DNA of 7,301 bases from Lachnospiraceae bacterium (GCA_031262285.1 JAISHZ010000279.1:1-7301); one strand, 5' to 3'. Counted from the first letter of the stretch, positions 1-4,610 are shown. Translations and numbers: made by a program. The notes: generated by a model not told the origin, from the letters alone.

Positions 1-18
1 ATTCGGTATTCGTCCAGC

Positions 19-40
19 TAATTCGAAAACGTTATACTAG
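19..40 (+). repeat. Isolated copy of the repeat-element end motif
   Basis: This 22-bp stretch (TAATTCGAAAACG followed by TTATACTAG) nearly matches the right end of the ~111-bp element that follows (TAATTGAAAACG followed by TTTATACTAG, ending at 145), with one extra and one missing base. It abuts the left end of that element at the shared ACTAG. It may be the tail of an earlier element copy in tandem; the 18 bases to its left show no further similarity that I can see. The rest of positions 1-35 holds nothing else recognisable. Confidence 0.55.
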
Positions 41-146
41 TCTAAATGAATTTAATTAATTATTGTATTTGATTCGCTGAATCACAGTAATTCTTTCAAG
101 AATTCTTAGTGTAAACATAAAGGTAATTGAAAACGTTTATACTAGA
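36..146 (+). repeat. Repeat element copy 1 (MITE-like or shared leader/promoter element), upstream of dapB
   Basis: This AT-rich 111-bp element matches the reverse complement of 1597-1708. The best-conserved parts are ATTTAATTAA near the left, GAATCACAGTAAT in the middle, and a right end of about 31 bp with one mismatch (AACATAAAG, then TAATTGAAAACG, then TTTATACTAG). Its ends form an imperfect terminal inverted repeat, ACTAGTCTAAA against TTTATACTAG. Two internal hairpins are visible: TGATTC/GAATCA with a 3-nt loop, and AATTCTT/AAGAATT with a 2-nt loop. There is no coding capacity. It ends 30 bp before the dapB ATG, so it must lie in or at the dapB promoter or leader. TATACT at 138-143 resembles a -10 box but has no good -35 at 16-18 bp. 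Whether it is a mobile repeat or a regulatory unit is open. Confidence 0.7.
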
Positions 147-175
147 TATGCGTGAATACCGCAGATGGGAACAAA

Positions 176-955
176 ATGATACGAATTATACTCAATGGTT
201 ATAATGGGAAGATGGGACAGGTCATAACACAATTGGCAGCCCAATCGGAGGACTTTGTCATCGTCGCAGGGGTGGATGTCACTGAGCCGCAAGATGCCAA
301 AATCCCCTTTTTTACAGATATTGCACAATGTAACATTTCATGTGACTGTGTCGTGGATTATTCAAGCCCGGTAGCGACAGAAGGGCTTTTGGCATATTGT
401 GATAAGCACCAATTACCCTGCGTCTTATGTACGACCGGATTGAGTGACGAACAGATACAAAAGGTGAACGCGATAGCAAGCCATATTCCTATTTTACGAA
501 GCGCGAATATGTCACTGGGCATCAATTTGTTACTCTCTATCGTCAAATCGGTTTCTCGTACCCTTGTACCTGCCGGTTTTGATGTGGAAATCGTAGAAAA
601 ACACCATCATCTGAAAAAAGACGCGCCAAGTGGTACCGCACTTGCATTGGCTGAATCTGTAAATGAAGAATTTGATCATCAATTACAGGTTGTAACCGAC
701 AGAAGTCAAAACAAAGACATTCGTGACACAAAAGAAATAGGAATTAGTTCTGTAAGAGCAGGTTCCATCGTAGGAGAGCATGATGTGATCTTCGCCGGGA
801 TTGATGAAGTCATCACCTTGTCCCATGCAGCATACTCGAAAGCTGTTTTTGGAAAAGGGACTTTAGAAGCTGCACGATTTATCGTCGGGAAACCGGCAGG
901 ACTCTACACTATGCAAGATGTTGTTTCAAAGAAAAGCGACTCGGACGTATTTTAA
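176..955 (+). CDS. dapB: 4-hydroxy-tetrahydrodipicolinate reductase (DapB)
   Basis: This cytoplasmic NAD(P)H-dependent enzyme reduces 4-hydroxy-tetrahydrodipicolinate to tetrahydrodipicolinate, in the pathway to diaminopimelate and lysine. The 259-residue product has the family's usual length. Visible landmarks are the N-terminal nucleotide-binding loop NGYNGKMG (7-14), VDYSSP (60-65), CTTGLS (85-90), SANMSLGINLL (109-119) and the catalytic/substrate motif EKHHHLKKDAPSGTA (141-155). H143, H144 and K147 correspond to the catalytic His and Lys region of the family, and PSGT binds the substrate. The C-terminal half carries the conserved GEHDVIFAG and SHAAYSK stretches. I chose the ATG at 176 because translation then begins directly at MIRIILNGYNG and GATGGGA (164-170) lies just upstream; an in-frame GTG at 152 would add eight unconserved residues. 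No other dap gene is adjacent. Its stop codon lies in the loop of a terminator hairpin. Confidence 0.96.
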   Translation: MIRIILNGYNGKMGQVITQLAAQSEDFVIVAGVDVTEPQDAKIPFFTDIAQCNISCDCVVDYSSPVATEGLLAYCDKHQLPCVLCTTGLSDEQIQKVNAIASHIPILRSANMSLGINLLLSIVKSVSRTLVPAGFDVEIVEKHHHLKKDAPSGTALALAESVNEEFDHQLQVVTDRSQNKDIRDTKEIGISSVRAGSIVGEHDVIFAGIDEVITLSHAAYSKAVFGKGTLEAARFIVGKPAGLYTMQDVVSKKSDSDVF

Positions 956-965
956 TCCGAGTCGC
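936..965. terminator. Bidirectional terminator between dapB and the lipoprotein gene
   Basis: This is a perfect 10-bp stem, GCGACTCGGA (936-945) and TCCGAGTCGC (956-965), with a 10-nt loop that contains the dapB stop codon. On the minus strand it is followed at once by TTTTCTTTG, a fair T-tract for the lipoprotein gene. On the plus strand the T-rich part is looser (ACTTTATCC, then five T at 977-981). The gap between the two convergent genes holds nothing else. Confidence 0.8.
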
Positions 966-1011
966 ACTTTATCCCGTTTTTGTTCTATATCGGTGCGCAG
1001 AGGTTGGTCAC

Positions 1012-1371
1012 TTACTTCGTGGGCGAATTGTTTTGGATATCATCAATTAAGGAACTATTTGTTCCCGGACTACTTGTTCCATATAACGGATCACTGTATT
1101 CCTGCGTAGATTGTGTCCTGTTTCGATCCGCATCATCTACTGTAGGGTTGGTTGGATTCGTAGAATAAGTGGTTTCATTCGTCGATCTTGTTTCAGTGGT
1201 TGATCTCGTTGTCTGAGTCGTGTTTGTACCATTGGTGACATCATTGACAGTTCCGGTTCTGGTCGGATCATTTGTTGTGTTATAACCATCATTCAATCTG
1301 GAACATCCGACAAAAGCGCTTAGGAACGTCAGAGTCATCCCCAGTAATAGAAGTTTTTTAATCTTTTTCAT
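1012..1371 (-). CDS. Small Thr/Asn/Ser-rich lipoprotein of unknown function
   Basis: The product is a predicted 119-residue secreted lipoprotein. The N-terminus is a type II signal peptide: basic MKKIKK, a hydrophobic stretch LLLLGMTLTFLSAF, then the lipobox FVGC with C23 as the lipidation site. The mature ~97 residues are low-complexity and rich in Thr, Asn and Ser (for example TQTTRSTTETRST), with no cysteine beyond C23 and no domain I recognise. They probably form a flexible, exposed chain outside the membrane. I chose the ATG at 1371 because it directly precedes the signal peptide and has GGGAG at 1377-1381. An in-frame TTG at 1440, preceded by its own GGGAG, would add 23 residues encoded by repeat unit R1 and would place a polar stretch before the signal peptide. 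It converges on dapB and shares its terminator. Function is unknown. Confidence 0.75.
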   Translation of the reverse strand: MKKIKKLLLLGMTLTFLSAFVGCSRLNDGYNTTNDPTRTGTVNDVTNGTNTTQTTRSTTETRSTNETTYSTNPTNPTVDDADRNRTQSTQEYSDPLYGTSSPGTNSSLIDDIQNNSPTK

Positions 1372-1375
1372 AATT

Positions 1376-1444
1376 GCTCCCGTCTGCGCGCCAACGGCGC
1401 GCGTAATAATCAAGGAGTCTGAAAGTTCACTTACTTTCAAATCT
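1376..1444 (-). repeat. Tandem repeat unit R1, leader of the lipoprotein gene
   Basis: This 69-bp unit is almost identical to R2 (three substitutions and a 2-nt indel). Read on the minus strand it contains: a hairpin TGAAAGT/ACTTTCA with a 6-nt loop (1420-1439); ACTCCTTG; a GC-rich hairpin GCGCGCC/GGCGCGC with a 3-nt loop (1386-1402); and GGGAGC (1376-1381), which is the Shine-Dalgarno sequence of the lipoprotein ATG. CTCC (1414-1417) can pair with GGAG (1377-1380) around the GC hairpin, so the leader could mask the ribosome binding site. The unit is 23 codons long and open in frame with the lipoprotein from a TTG at 1440. Confidence 0.8.
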
Positions 1445-1511
1445 GCTCCCGTCTCTGCGCGCCAACGGCGCGCGTAACAATCAAGGAGTTTGGAAGTTCA
1501 CTTACTTTCAA
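1437..1511 (-). CDS. Possible 24-residue leader peptide encoded by R2
   Basis: A reading frame starts at TTG (1509-1511), begins MKVSELPNSL and ends at TGA (1437-1439). It has GGGAGC (1516-1521) upstream, supplied by R3. Its stop overlaps the TTG at 1438-1440 that opens R1, and the R1 frame continues without a stop into the lipoprotein. The peptide has no recognised function and could be a by-product of the repeat. Support is only the repeated placement of a Shine-Dalgarno-like sequence before each TTG. Confidence 0.25.
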   Translation of the reverse strand: MKVSELPNSLIVTRAVGAQRREQI

Positions 1512-1515
1512 ACTT
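1445..1515 (-). repeat. Tandem repeat unit R2
   Basis: This 71-bp copy of R1 lies immediately upstream of it. It keeps the GC hairpin (1457-1473), the CTCC (1485-1488) and the GGGAG (1446-1450). In the first hairpin (1491-1510) one arm differs from R1, giving an A-C mismatch in minus-strand RNA but a G-U pair in plus-strand RNA. A 2-nt insertion relative to R1 shifts the reading frame. Confidence 0.8.
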
Positions 1516-1580
1516 GCTCCCATCTAGCATCTTTCACGCGTGTACCAACCAAGGAACTTTTCGATTCAAGTTTCCTCGCT
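1516..1580 (-). repeat. Degenerate tandem repeat unit R3
   Basis: This is a diverged third copy with the same order of parts on the minus strand: a hairpin GGAA(A)CTT/AAGTTCC with one bulge, then TTCCTTGGTTGGTACACGCG in place of the R1/R2 stretch CTCCTTGATT..ACGCGCG, then GATGGGAGCA. The GC hairpin is replaced by the short palindrome CACGCGTG. Similarity to R1 and R2 is clear only in these anchors, so the boundaries are approximate. Confidence 0.5.
1534..1569 (-). CDS. Possible 11-residue leader peptide encoded by R3
   Basis: A short frame MNRKVPWLVHA starts at TTG (1567-1569) with GAGGA a few bases upstream and ends at TGA (1534-1536). It is the counterpart of the R2 and R1 reading frames in the degenerate unit. 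A frame this short can arise by chance, so this is a weak call. Confidence 0.18.
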   Translation of the reverse strand: MNRKVPWLVHA

Positions 1581-1596
1581 GTAATTTCGTTTTGTA

Positions 1597-1708
1597 ACTA
1601 GTATAAACGTTTTCAATTATCTTTATGTTTCCACACAAAACGCTTGAGAGCATTACTGTGATTCGATCAATTCATAACATGAAGTTAATTAAATCCCTTT
1701 ATACTAGT
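1597..1708 (-). repeat. Repeat element copy 2 (MITE-like or shared leader/promoter element)
   Basis: This 112-bp element is the inverted counterpart of 36-146. Its ends form a perfect 11-bp terminal inverted repeat, ACTAGTATAAA (1597-1607) and TTTATACTAGT (1698-1708). I see no convincing target-site duplication. Read on the minus strand it keeps GAATCACAGTAAT and the ~31-bp right-end block of copy 1. The internal hairpin is AATGCT/AGCGTT where copy 1 has AATTCTT/AAGAATT, so pairing is kept although the bases changed. It points toward the lipoprotein gene and its repeat leader, as copy 1 points toward dapB. It encodes nothing. Confidence 0.75.
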
Positions 1709-1788
1709 CCAAACATTATTGTGTTCAAATTAGCGTAATGTATGCGCTGGGTTGTTATGAACTCAATGGCGCTAATGGAATAGTTTGG
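1709..1788 (+). promoter_or_regulatory. Structured leader region upstream of hisA
   Basis: Nested inverted repeats could fold the region before hisA. An outer CCAAAC (1709-1714) pairs with GTTTGG (1783-1788), and an inner ATTAGCG (1729-1735) pairs with CGCTAAT (1770-1776). A competing GCGC (1744-1747) / GCGC (1769-1772) pairing overlaps the inner stem, so two folds may exclude each other. There is no T-tract after it. It does not match a T-box or a riboswitch I know. I could not identify a good sigma-A promoter here. Confidence 0.35.
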
Positions 1789-1807
1789 TGCTTTTTAGGA
1801 ATCTTAT

Positions 1808-1834
1808 ATGAATGGAGTATTAGATGGAATTTAG
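1808..1834 (+). CDS. Possible 8-codon upstream reading frame overlapping the hisA start
   Basis: ATG at 1808 opens the frame MNGVLDGI, which stops at TAG (1832-1834) inside the first codons of hisA. TTAGGA (1795-1800) lies at ribosome-binding distance. Ribosomes ending here would be placed to reinitiate at the hisA ATG (1824). The frame is short enough to be chance. Confidence 0.2.
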   Translation: MNGVLDGI

Positions 1835-2612
1835 ACCCTGTATTGATATCCATGATGGAAAAGTAAAACAAATCGTCGGCAGTAGTCTGGGAGAAGATGC
1901 GCATTCGACGCAAGTGAATTTTGAATCCACGTTGGATGCTTCTTATTATGCCCAAATGTATCAAGAAAAAGGTCTTTACGGCGGTCACGTAATCCTATTA
2001 AACGCTCCGCAAAGTCCCTTTTTTGCACAATCCAAGGCGCAGGCGATCCAAGCGTTAAAAGCTTTTCCGAATGGGTTGCAACTGGGTGGGTCCGTTACCC
2101 CAAGTAACGCTTGGGAGTATTTATCAGCAGGCGCTTCGCATGTCATTTGTACCTCTTATGTGTTTGTGGATGGTACCATTCGGTATGATCGACTGTCGCA
2201 ATTATCGGAGACTGTCGGAAAAGATCATCTGGTTTTGGATCTAAGCTGTCGTAAAATAAAAGGCGACTATCATATCGTAACCAATCGATGGCAGAAGGCG
2301 ACAGAGGAAGTGATCACGCCAAAGTTACTAGACAAATTGTCCTCGTATGCCGATGAATTTTTAATTCATGGAGTGGATGTGGAAGGTAAAGGAGTGGGGA
2401 TAGAAGAGGAGTTGATCCGTCTCTTATCCGTCTGGGATGGGATACCGATTACCTACGCCGGTGGTGTCAGATGCTTGGAGGATATTCTTTTCATCAAACA
2501 GTTAGGACGAGACCGCATTCACGTGACAATCGGAAGCGCATTGGATGTATTTGGCGGCTCTCTTTCAACAGAGGATGTCATTACTTACACACAAAAAAGG
2601 CTGCCGTCTTAA
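1824..2612 (+). CDS. hisA: Eukaryotic-type ProFAR isomerase (HisA/HIS6 type)
   Basis: The enzyme isomerises the ProFAR aminoaldose to the aminoketose PRFAR, the fourth step of histidine synthesis, as a cytoplasmic TIM barrel. The 262-residue product resembles the fungal/plant HIS6 branch rather than ordinary bacterial HisA. Shared features recalled from yeast HIS6 are CIDIHDGKVKQIVG (6-19), SYYAQMYQEKG (40-50), HVILL (55-59), LQLGGS (85-90), KDHLVLDLSCRK (133-144), DEFLIHGVDVEG (177-188), ITYAGGV (209-215) and GSALDVFGG (237-245). D8 and D139 sit where the two catalytic Asp of HisA lie, and the Gly-rich loops near 88, 213 and 237 would hold the phosphates. The ATG at 1824 follows GGAG (1814-1817). 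It stands alone, not in a his operon. Its last codons overlap the terminator of the convergent csp gene. Confidence 0.93.
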   Translation: MEFRPCIDIHDGKVKQIVGSSLGEDAHSTQVNFESTLDASYYAQMYQEKGLYGGHVILLNAPQSPFFAQSKAQAIQALKAFPNGLQLGGSVTPSNAWEYLSAGASHVICTSYVFVDGTIRYDRLSQLSETVGKDHLVLDLSCRKIKGDYHIVTNRWQKATEEVITPKLLDKLSSYADEFLIHGVDVEGKGVGIEEELIRLLSVWDGIPITYAGGVRCLEDILFIKQLGRDRIHVTIGSALDVFGGSLSTEDVITYTQKRLPS

Positions 2613-2621
2613 GGCAACCTT
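2593..2621 (-). terminator. Terminator of the cold shock gene, inside the hisA 3' end
   Basis: On the minus strand AAGGTTGCC (2613-2621) pairs with GGCAGCCTT (2597-2605), with one G-U pair and a 7-nt loop, followed by a run of six T (2593-2598 read on minus). On the plus strand the wobble pair becomes a C-A mismatch and no T-tract follows, so it should work mainly for the minus strand. The hisA stop codon (2610-2612) lies in the loop. Confidence 0.75.
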
Positions 2622-2672
2622 GGATTATCGACCGTGGCGAATTTGGTATTATGGATTGTTCACAATTCCCTT

Positions 2673-2873
2673 TTACCTTTTCTCGACGTTAACCGCTTGC
2701 GGTCCTTTCGGTCCATCGATGATGTCGTAGGTAACAGCGACGCCTTCATCTAACGTTTTGAAACCATCCATGTTGAGACCGGAAAAGTGAACAAAAACGT
2801 CTTGTCCGGATTCATCTGAAATGAATCCATAACCCTTTTGGTTGTTAAACCATTTTACAGTACCTCTGTTCAT
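2673..2873 (-). CDS. Cold shock domain protein (CspA family RNA chaperone)
   Basis: This 66-residue, single-domain protein binds single-stranded RNA and DNA and keeps mRNA unfolded. The five-stranded OB fold is recognisable from [14 protein letters not shown], then RNP1 KGYGFIS (13-19) and RNP2 VFVHF (26-30). The aromatic residues W8, F9, Y15, F17, F27, H29 and F30 form the nucleic-acid face, and the end [13 protein letters not shown] is typical. The length is standard for the family. The ATG at 2873 has an excellent GGAGG (2881-2885) seven bases upstream. It is a single-gene unit, convergent with hisA and divergent from the AI-2E family gene. Cold induction is likely from the family but not shown here. 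Paralogues usually exist, so I give no specific csp letter. Confidence 0.96.
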   Translation of the reverse strand: MNRGTVKWFNNQKGYGFISDESGQDVFVHFSGLNMDGFKTLDEGVAVTYDIIDGPKGPQAVNVEKR

Positions 2874-2900
2874 TGCATTACCTCCAAAAATCTTGTTTAA

Positions 2901-2914
2901 TGTGTGGAAACACA
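2901..2914 (-). promoter_or_regulatory. Hairpin near the 5' end of the csp leader
   Basis: TGTGT and ACACA form a 5-bp stem around a UUCC loop (minus strand), immediately downstream of the candidate -10. If transcription starts near 2911, the hairpin would lie at or near the 5' end of the mRNA, where such stems can protect transcripts. That role is inference. Confidence 0.3.
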
Positions 2915-2917
2915 GTT

Positions 2918-2946
2918 AGAGTATCATAATCGGATAAAATTGTAAA
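2918..2946 (-). promoter_or_regulatory. Candidate promoter of the csp gene
   Basis: On the minus strand TTTACA (2941-2946) is followed after 17 bp by TACTCT (2918-2923), preceded by TGA as in an extended -10. A shifted reading, GATACT with a 15-bp spacer, is also possible. It leaves a leader of roughly 40 bases before the start codon. The -10 is weak, so this is tentative. Confidence 0.35.
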
Positions 2947-2989
2947 GAGAGGAATTGGCGATTTGTGAAAATCTTATGAAAATTATTGT

Positions 2990-3025
2990 GAAATGCTTGC
3001 ATTTCGCTATTAGATTCAGTAAGAT
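2990..3025 (+). promoter_or_regulatory. Candidate promoter with overlapping palindrome for the AI-2E family gene
   Basis: TTGCAT (2997-3002) and TAAGAT (3020-3025) are separated by 17 bp, a reasonable housekeeping promoter about 100 bp before the GTG start. The -35 lies in a perfect 7-bp dyad GAAATGC-TT-GCATTTC (2990-3005), the size and form of a repressor operator. I cannot name the regulator. Confidence 0.4.
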
Positions 3026-3047
3026 AAGGAATATTTATTTACTAATT

Positions 3048-3060
3048 ACGCCTACGGCGT
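3048..3060 (+). other. Small hairpin in the leader of the AI-2E family gene
   Basis: ACGCC and GGCGT form a 5-bp GC-rich stem with a 3-nt loop, followed by TCTTT. It is too short and has too weak a T-tract to be called a terminator. A further short dyad, TCATC/GATGA, lies downstream before the ribosome binding site. The leader of about 100 bases has no other feature I can see. Confidence 0.3.
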
Positions 3061-3126
3061 TCTTTGCAACTCAAAGTACTCATCACATAACGATGAACAT
3101 TTATCAGAAAGTGGAGGAATAGCATC

Positions 3127-4437
3127 GTGAAATGGCGAAACCAACATACCTACATTCGCTGGGGATTGACTGCCTTTTTGGTGATCGTCGGCAGTATTAC
3201 GTTTTACTTTATGTTTTTTGAAAATACCGGGATGAAAGCGGGTATCGCCGCGATCACAAATGTTCTCATGCCTCTGGTGATGGGGTTAATCACCGCTTAT
3301 TTGCTGACACCGGTGTTGATTTTTTACGAAAACCATCTTTTGAATCCCCTCTTTAAACGGATCAAAACGAAGAAACCGGAGAAGCGCAAAAGCTTGATTC
3401 GTGCGATCGGCATTCTGTTGACGACCTTATCTTTTTTATTTGTCATTTATATTTTGATCTATATGCTTGTGTCACAGATTGTCCCTAGTATTCAAAGTCT
3501 TGTGTTAAATTTCGACAAATACGCGAATAACTTTACAGCGTGGCTACAAAATCTGATGATCGGAACCCCGATTCGTGATTTTATCGTTGCGAATATAGAT
3601 ACCTATTCCGATCAATTGCTGGATTGGCTCAATACGACGATGAACGAGACGATATTACCGTTTACCAGAGACTTGGTGCGTGATGTTTCCTTAAGTCTAT
3701 TGAATTTATTGAAAGTCTTTTGGAACTTTATTATTGGATTTGTGATCGCTATATATGTTCTTGCCAGCAAAGAAAAATTCGCCGGACAATCCAAAAAATT
3801 TCTTTACGCCATTTGCCGTAAAGAAACAGCAAATGTGATTATTCACAACTTGCGATTTTCACACAATACATTTATCAAGTATTTGAGTGGTGTTATCTTA
3901 GATTCCTTGATCATTGGTATCATGTGTTTCATGGTCACTTCTATCATGCGAACCCCTTACGCGGCACTGGTCAGCGTTATTATCGGCGTCACCAACATTA
4001 TCCCGTTTTTTGGACCGTTTCTGGGAGCCATACCAACCGCTCTTTTGATTTTGATGGTTGATATTTCCAATCCGTTGACTTGTGTATATTTCTTGATTTT
4101 CATTTTGATATTGCAGCAGTTGGACGGTAACTTTATCAAACCACGTATTTTGGGTGGATCGATTGGGATATCCGGATTTTGGATCATTTTTTCCATTACG
4201 TTATTTGGCGGTATATGGGGTGTCTTTGGAATGATCATTGGCGTACCGATATTCGCCATTTTGTATGCAGCTGTGAACTCGACCATCACAGCAAAATTAC
4301 GCAAAAAAGATTTGCCGGATACCACCAAGCAATATTTAAAGGTTGATTATATCGATGAAACCGGATTCCATGAAGGAGCCACAGATCTCGTTGATACGTG
4401 GAAAAAGCTTCCCCCGAAACCAAAGCGTCAAGAGTAA
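3127..4437 (+). CDS. AI-2E family multi-pass membrane protein (PF01594)
   Basis: This 436-residue protein spans the cytoplasmic membrane about eight times. Hydrophobic stretches lie near residues 12-31, 40-67, 90-116, 192-215, 253-275, 280-312, 320-336 and 350-390. The long 117-190 segment between the third and fourth spans is the family's usual extracytoplasmic/amphipathic part. The C-terminal signature is clear: GPFLGAIPTALL, then QQLDGNFIKPRILG, then GGIWGVFGMIIGVPIFAILYA. The family includes TqsA-like AI-2 exporters and ion antiporters, and most clostridial members have no tested substrate, so the cargo is unknown. The start is GTG at 3127, nine bases after a strong GGAGG (3113-3117). The cytoplasmic tail after 390 is charged and ends KKLPPKPKRQE. 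The gene is monocistronic, followed directly by a long hairpin. Confidence 0.9.
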   Translation: MKWRNQHTYIRWGLTAFLVIVGSITFYFMFFENTGMKAGIAAITNVLMPLVMGLITAYLLTPVLIFYENHLLNPLFKRIKTKKPEKRKSLIRAIGILLTTLSFLFVIYILIYMLVSQIVPSIQSLVLNFDKYANNFTAWLQNLMIGTPIRDFIVANIDTYSDQLLDWLNTTMNETILPFTRDLVRDVSLSLLNLLKVFWNFIIGFVIAIYVLASKEKFAGQSKKFLYAICRKETANVIIHNLRFSHNTFIKYLSGVILDSLIIGIMCFMVTSIMRTPYAALVSVIIGVTNIIPFFGPFLGAIPTALLILMVDISNPLTCVYFLIFILILQQLDGNFIKPRILGGSIGISGFWIIFSITLFGGIWGVFGMIIGVPIFAILYAAVNSTITAKLRKKDLPDTTKQYLKVDYIDETGFHEGATDLVDTWKKLPPKPKRQE

Positions 4438-4440
4438 ACG

Positions 4441-4535
4441 AAATAGAGATCGATGCGCAGCATTGTGCAGTTCGTCCGACGTTTTGACAGCGAATACCGG
4501 ATGAACTGCACAAAGTTGCACATTGATCTCTATTT
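4441..4535 (+). terminator. Very long hairpin after the AI-2E family gene, likely terminator
   Basis: A 95-base inverted repeat starts four bases after the stop codon. Arms 4441-4478 and 4498-4535 pair over 38 positions with only two mismatches (C-A, A-A) and three G-U pairs, around a 19-nt loop. The two strongest blocks are 4441-4455/4521-4535 and 4464-4478/4498-4512, each 15 bp with one G-U. The run TTTTT (4533-4537) begins in the last bases of the stem, so it can terminate plus-strand transcripts. The G-U pairs are in plus-strand RNA and become A-C on the minus strand, which suggests the plus transcript is the functional one. Confidence 0.75.
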
Positions 4536-4541
4536 TTCTAT

Positions 4542-4603
4542 ATAAAAGCGCCTACAACTATTCGTTAAAGTTGGCTTTTGCGAATAGTTGTAGGCGCTTT
4601 TAT
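4542..4603. terminator. Perfect 23-bp bidirectional terminator hairpin between convergent genes
   Basis: Arms 4542-4564 and 4581-4603 are perfectly complementary (core GCGCCTACAACTATTCG). The 16-nt loop itself holds a small stem AAAG/CTTT. The end CTTTTATTT on plus and CTTTTATATAGAAAAATAG on minus give U-rich tails both ways. It lies eight bases beyond the ribonuclease E/G stop codon and serves as that operon's terminator, and as a second stop for the AI-2E family gene. Confidence 0.85.
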
Positions 4604-4610
4604 TTGTGTC

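Noticed and set aside
131..158. ECF sigma promoter before dapB (TGAAAAC, 16 bp, CGTG)
   Set aside because: The downstream box is absent at the matching distance in element copy 2 and at the 19-40 copy, and the start point would fall on or beside the dapB ribosome binding site.
1..175. Lysine riboswitch or T-box controlling dapB
   Set aside because: The visible leader has none of the conserved lysine-element or T-box sequences and no terminator-antiterminator pair; anything further upstream is outside the window.
152..175. GTG at 152 as the dapB start
   Set aside because: The added eight residues are not part of the family, and GATGGGA sits correctly for the ATG at 176.
1376..1580. CRISPR-like array
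   Set aside because: There are only two and a half directly adjoining units with no variable spacers, and the unit contains a start-site-like sequence instead.
36..1708. Inverted element copies bounding dapB and the lipoprotein gene as a composite transposon
   Set aside because: There is no transposase or fragment of one, dapB is a core gene with normal appearance, and no target-site duplication was visible at the outer ends. Two independent copies of a short element explain the layout more simply.
2901..2912. TGTGTGGAAACA shared by the csp leader and element copy 2 (minus strand), as a third element copy
   Set aside because: The similarity stops after about a dozen bases and no other element parts flank it; in the csp leader it is explained by a small hairpin.
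3957..4328. Long minus-strand open frame inside the AI-2E family gene
   Set aside because: It is a reading-frame shadow of a clear membrane-protein gene, with no ribosome binding site and no recognisable protein features.
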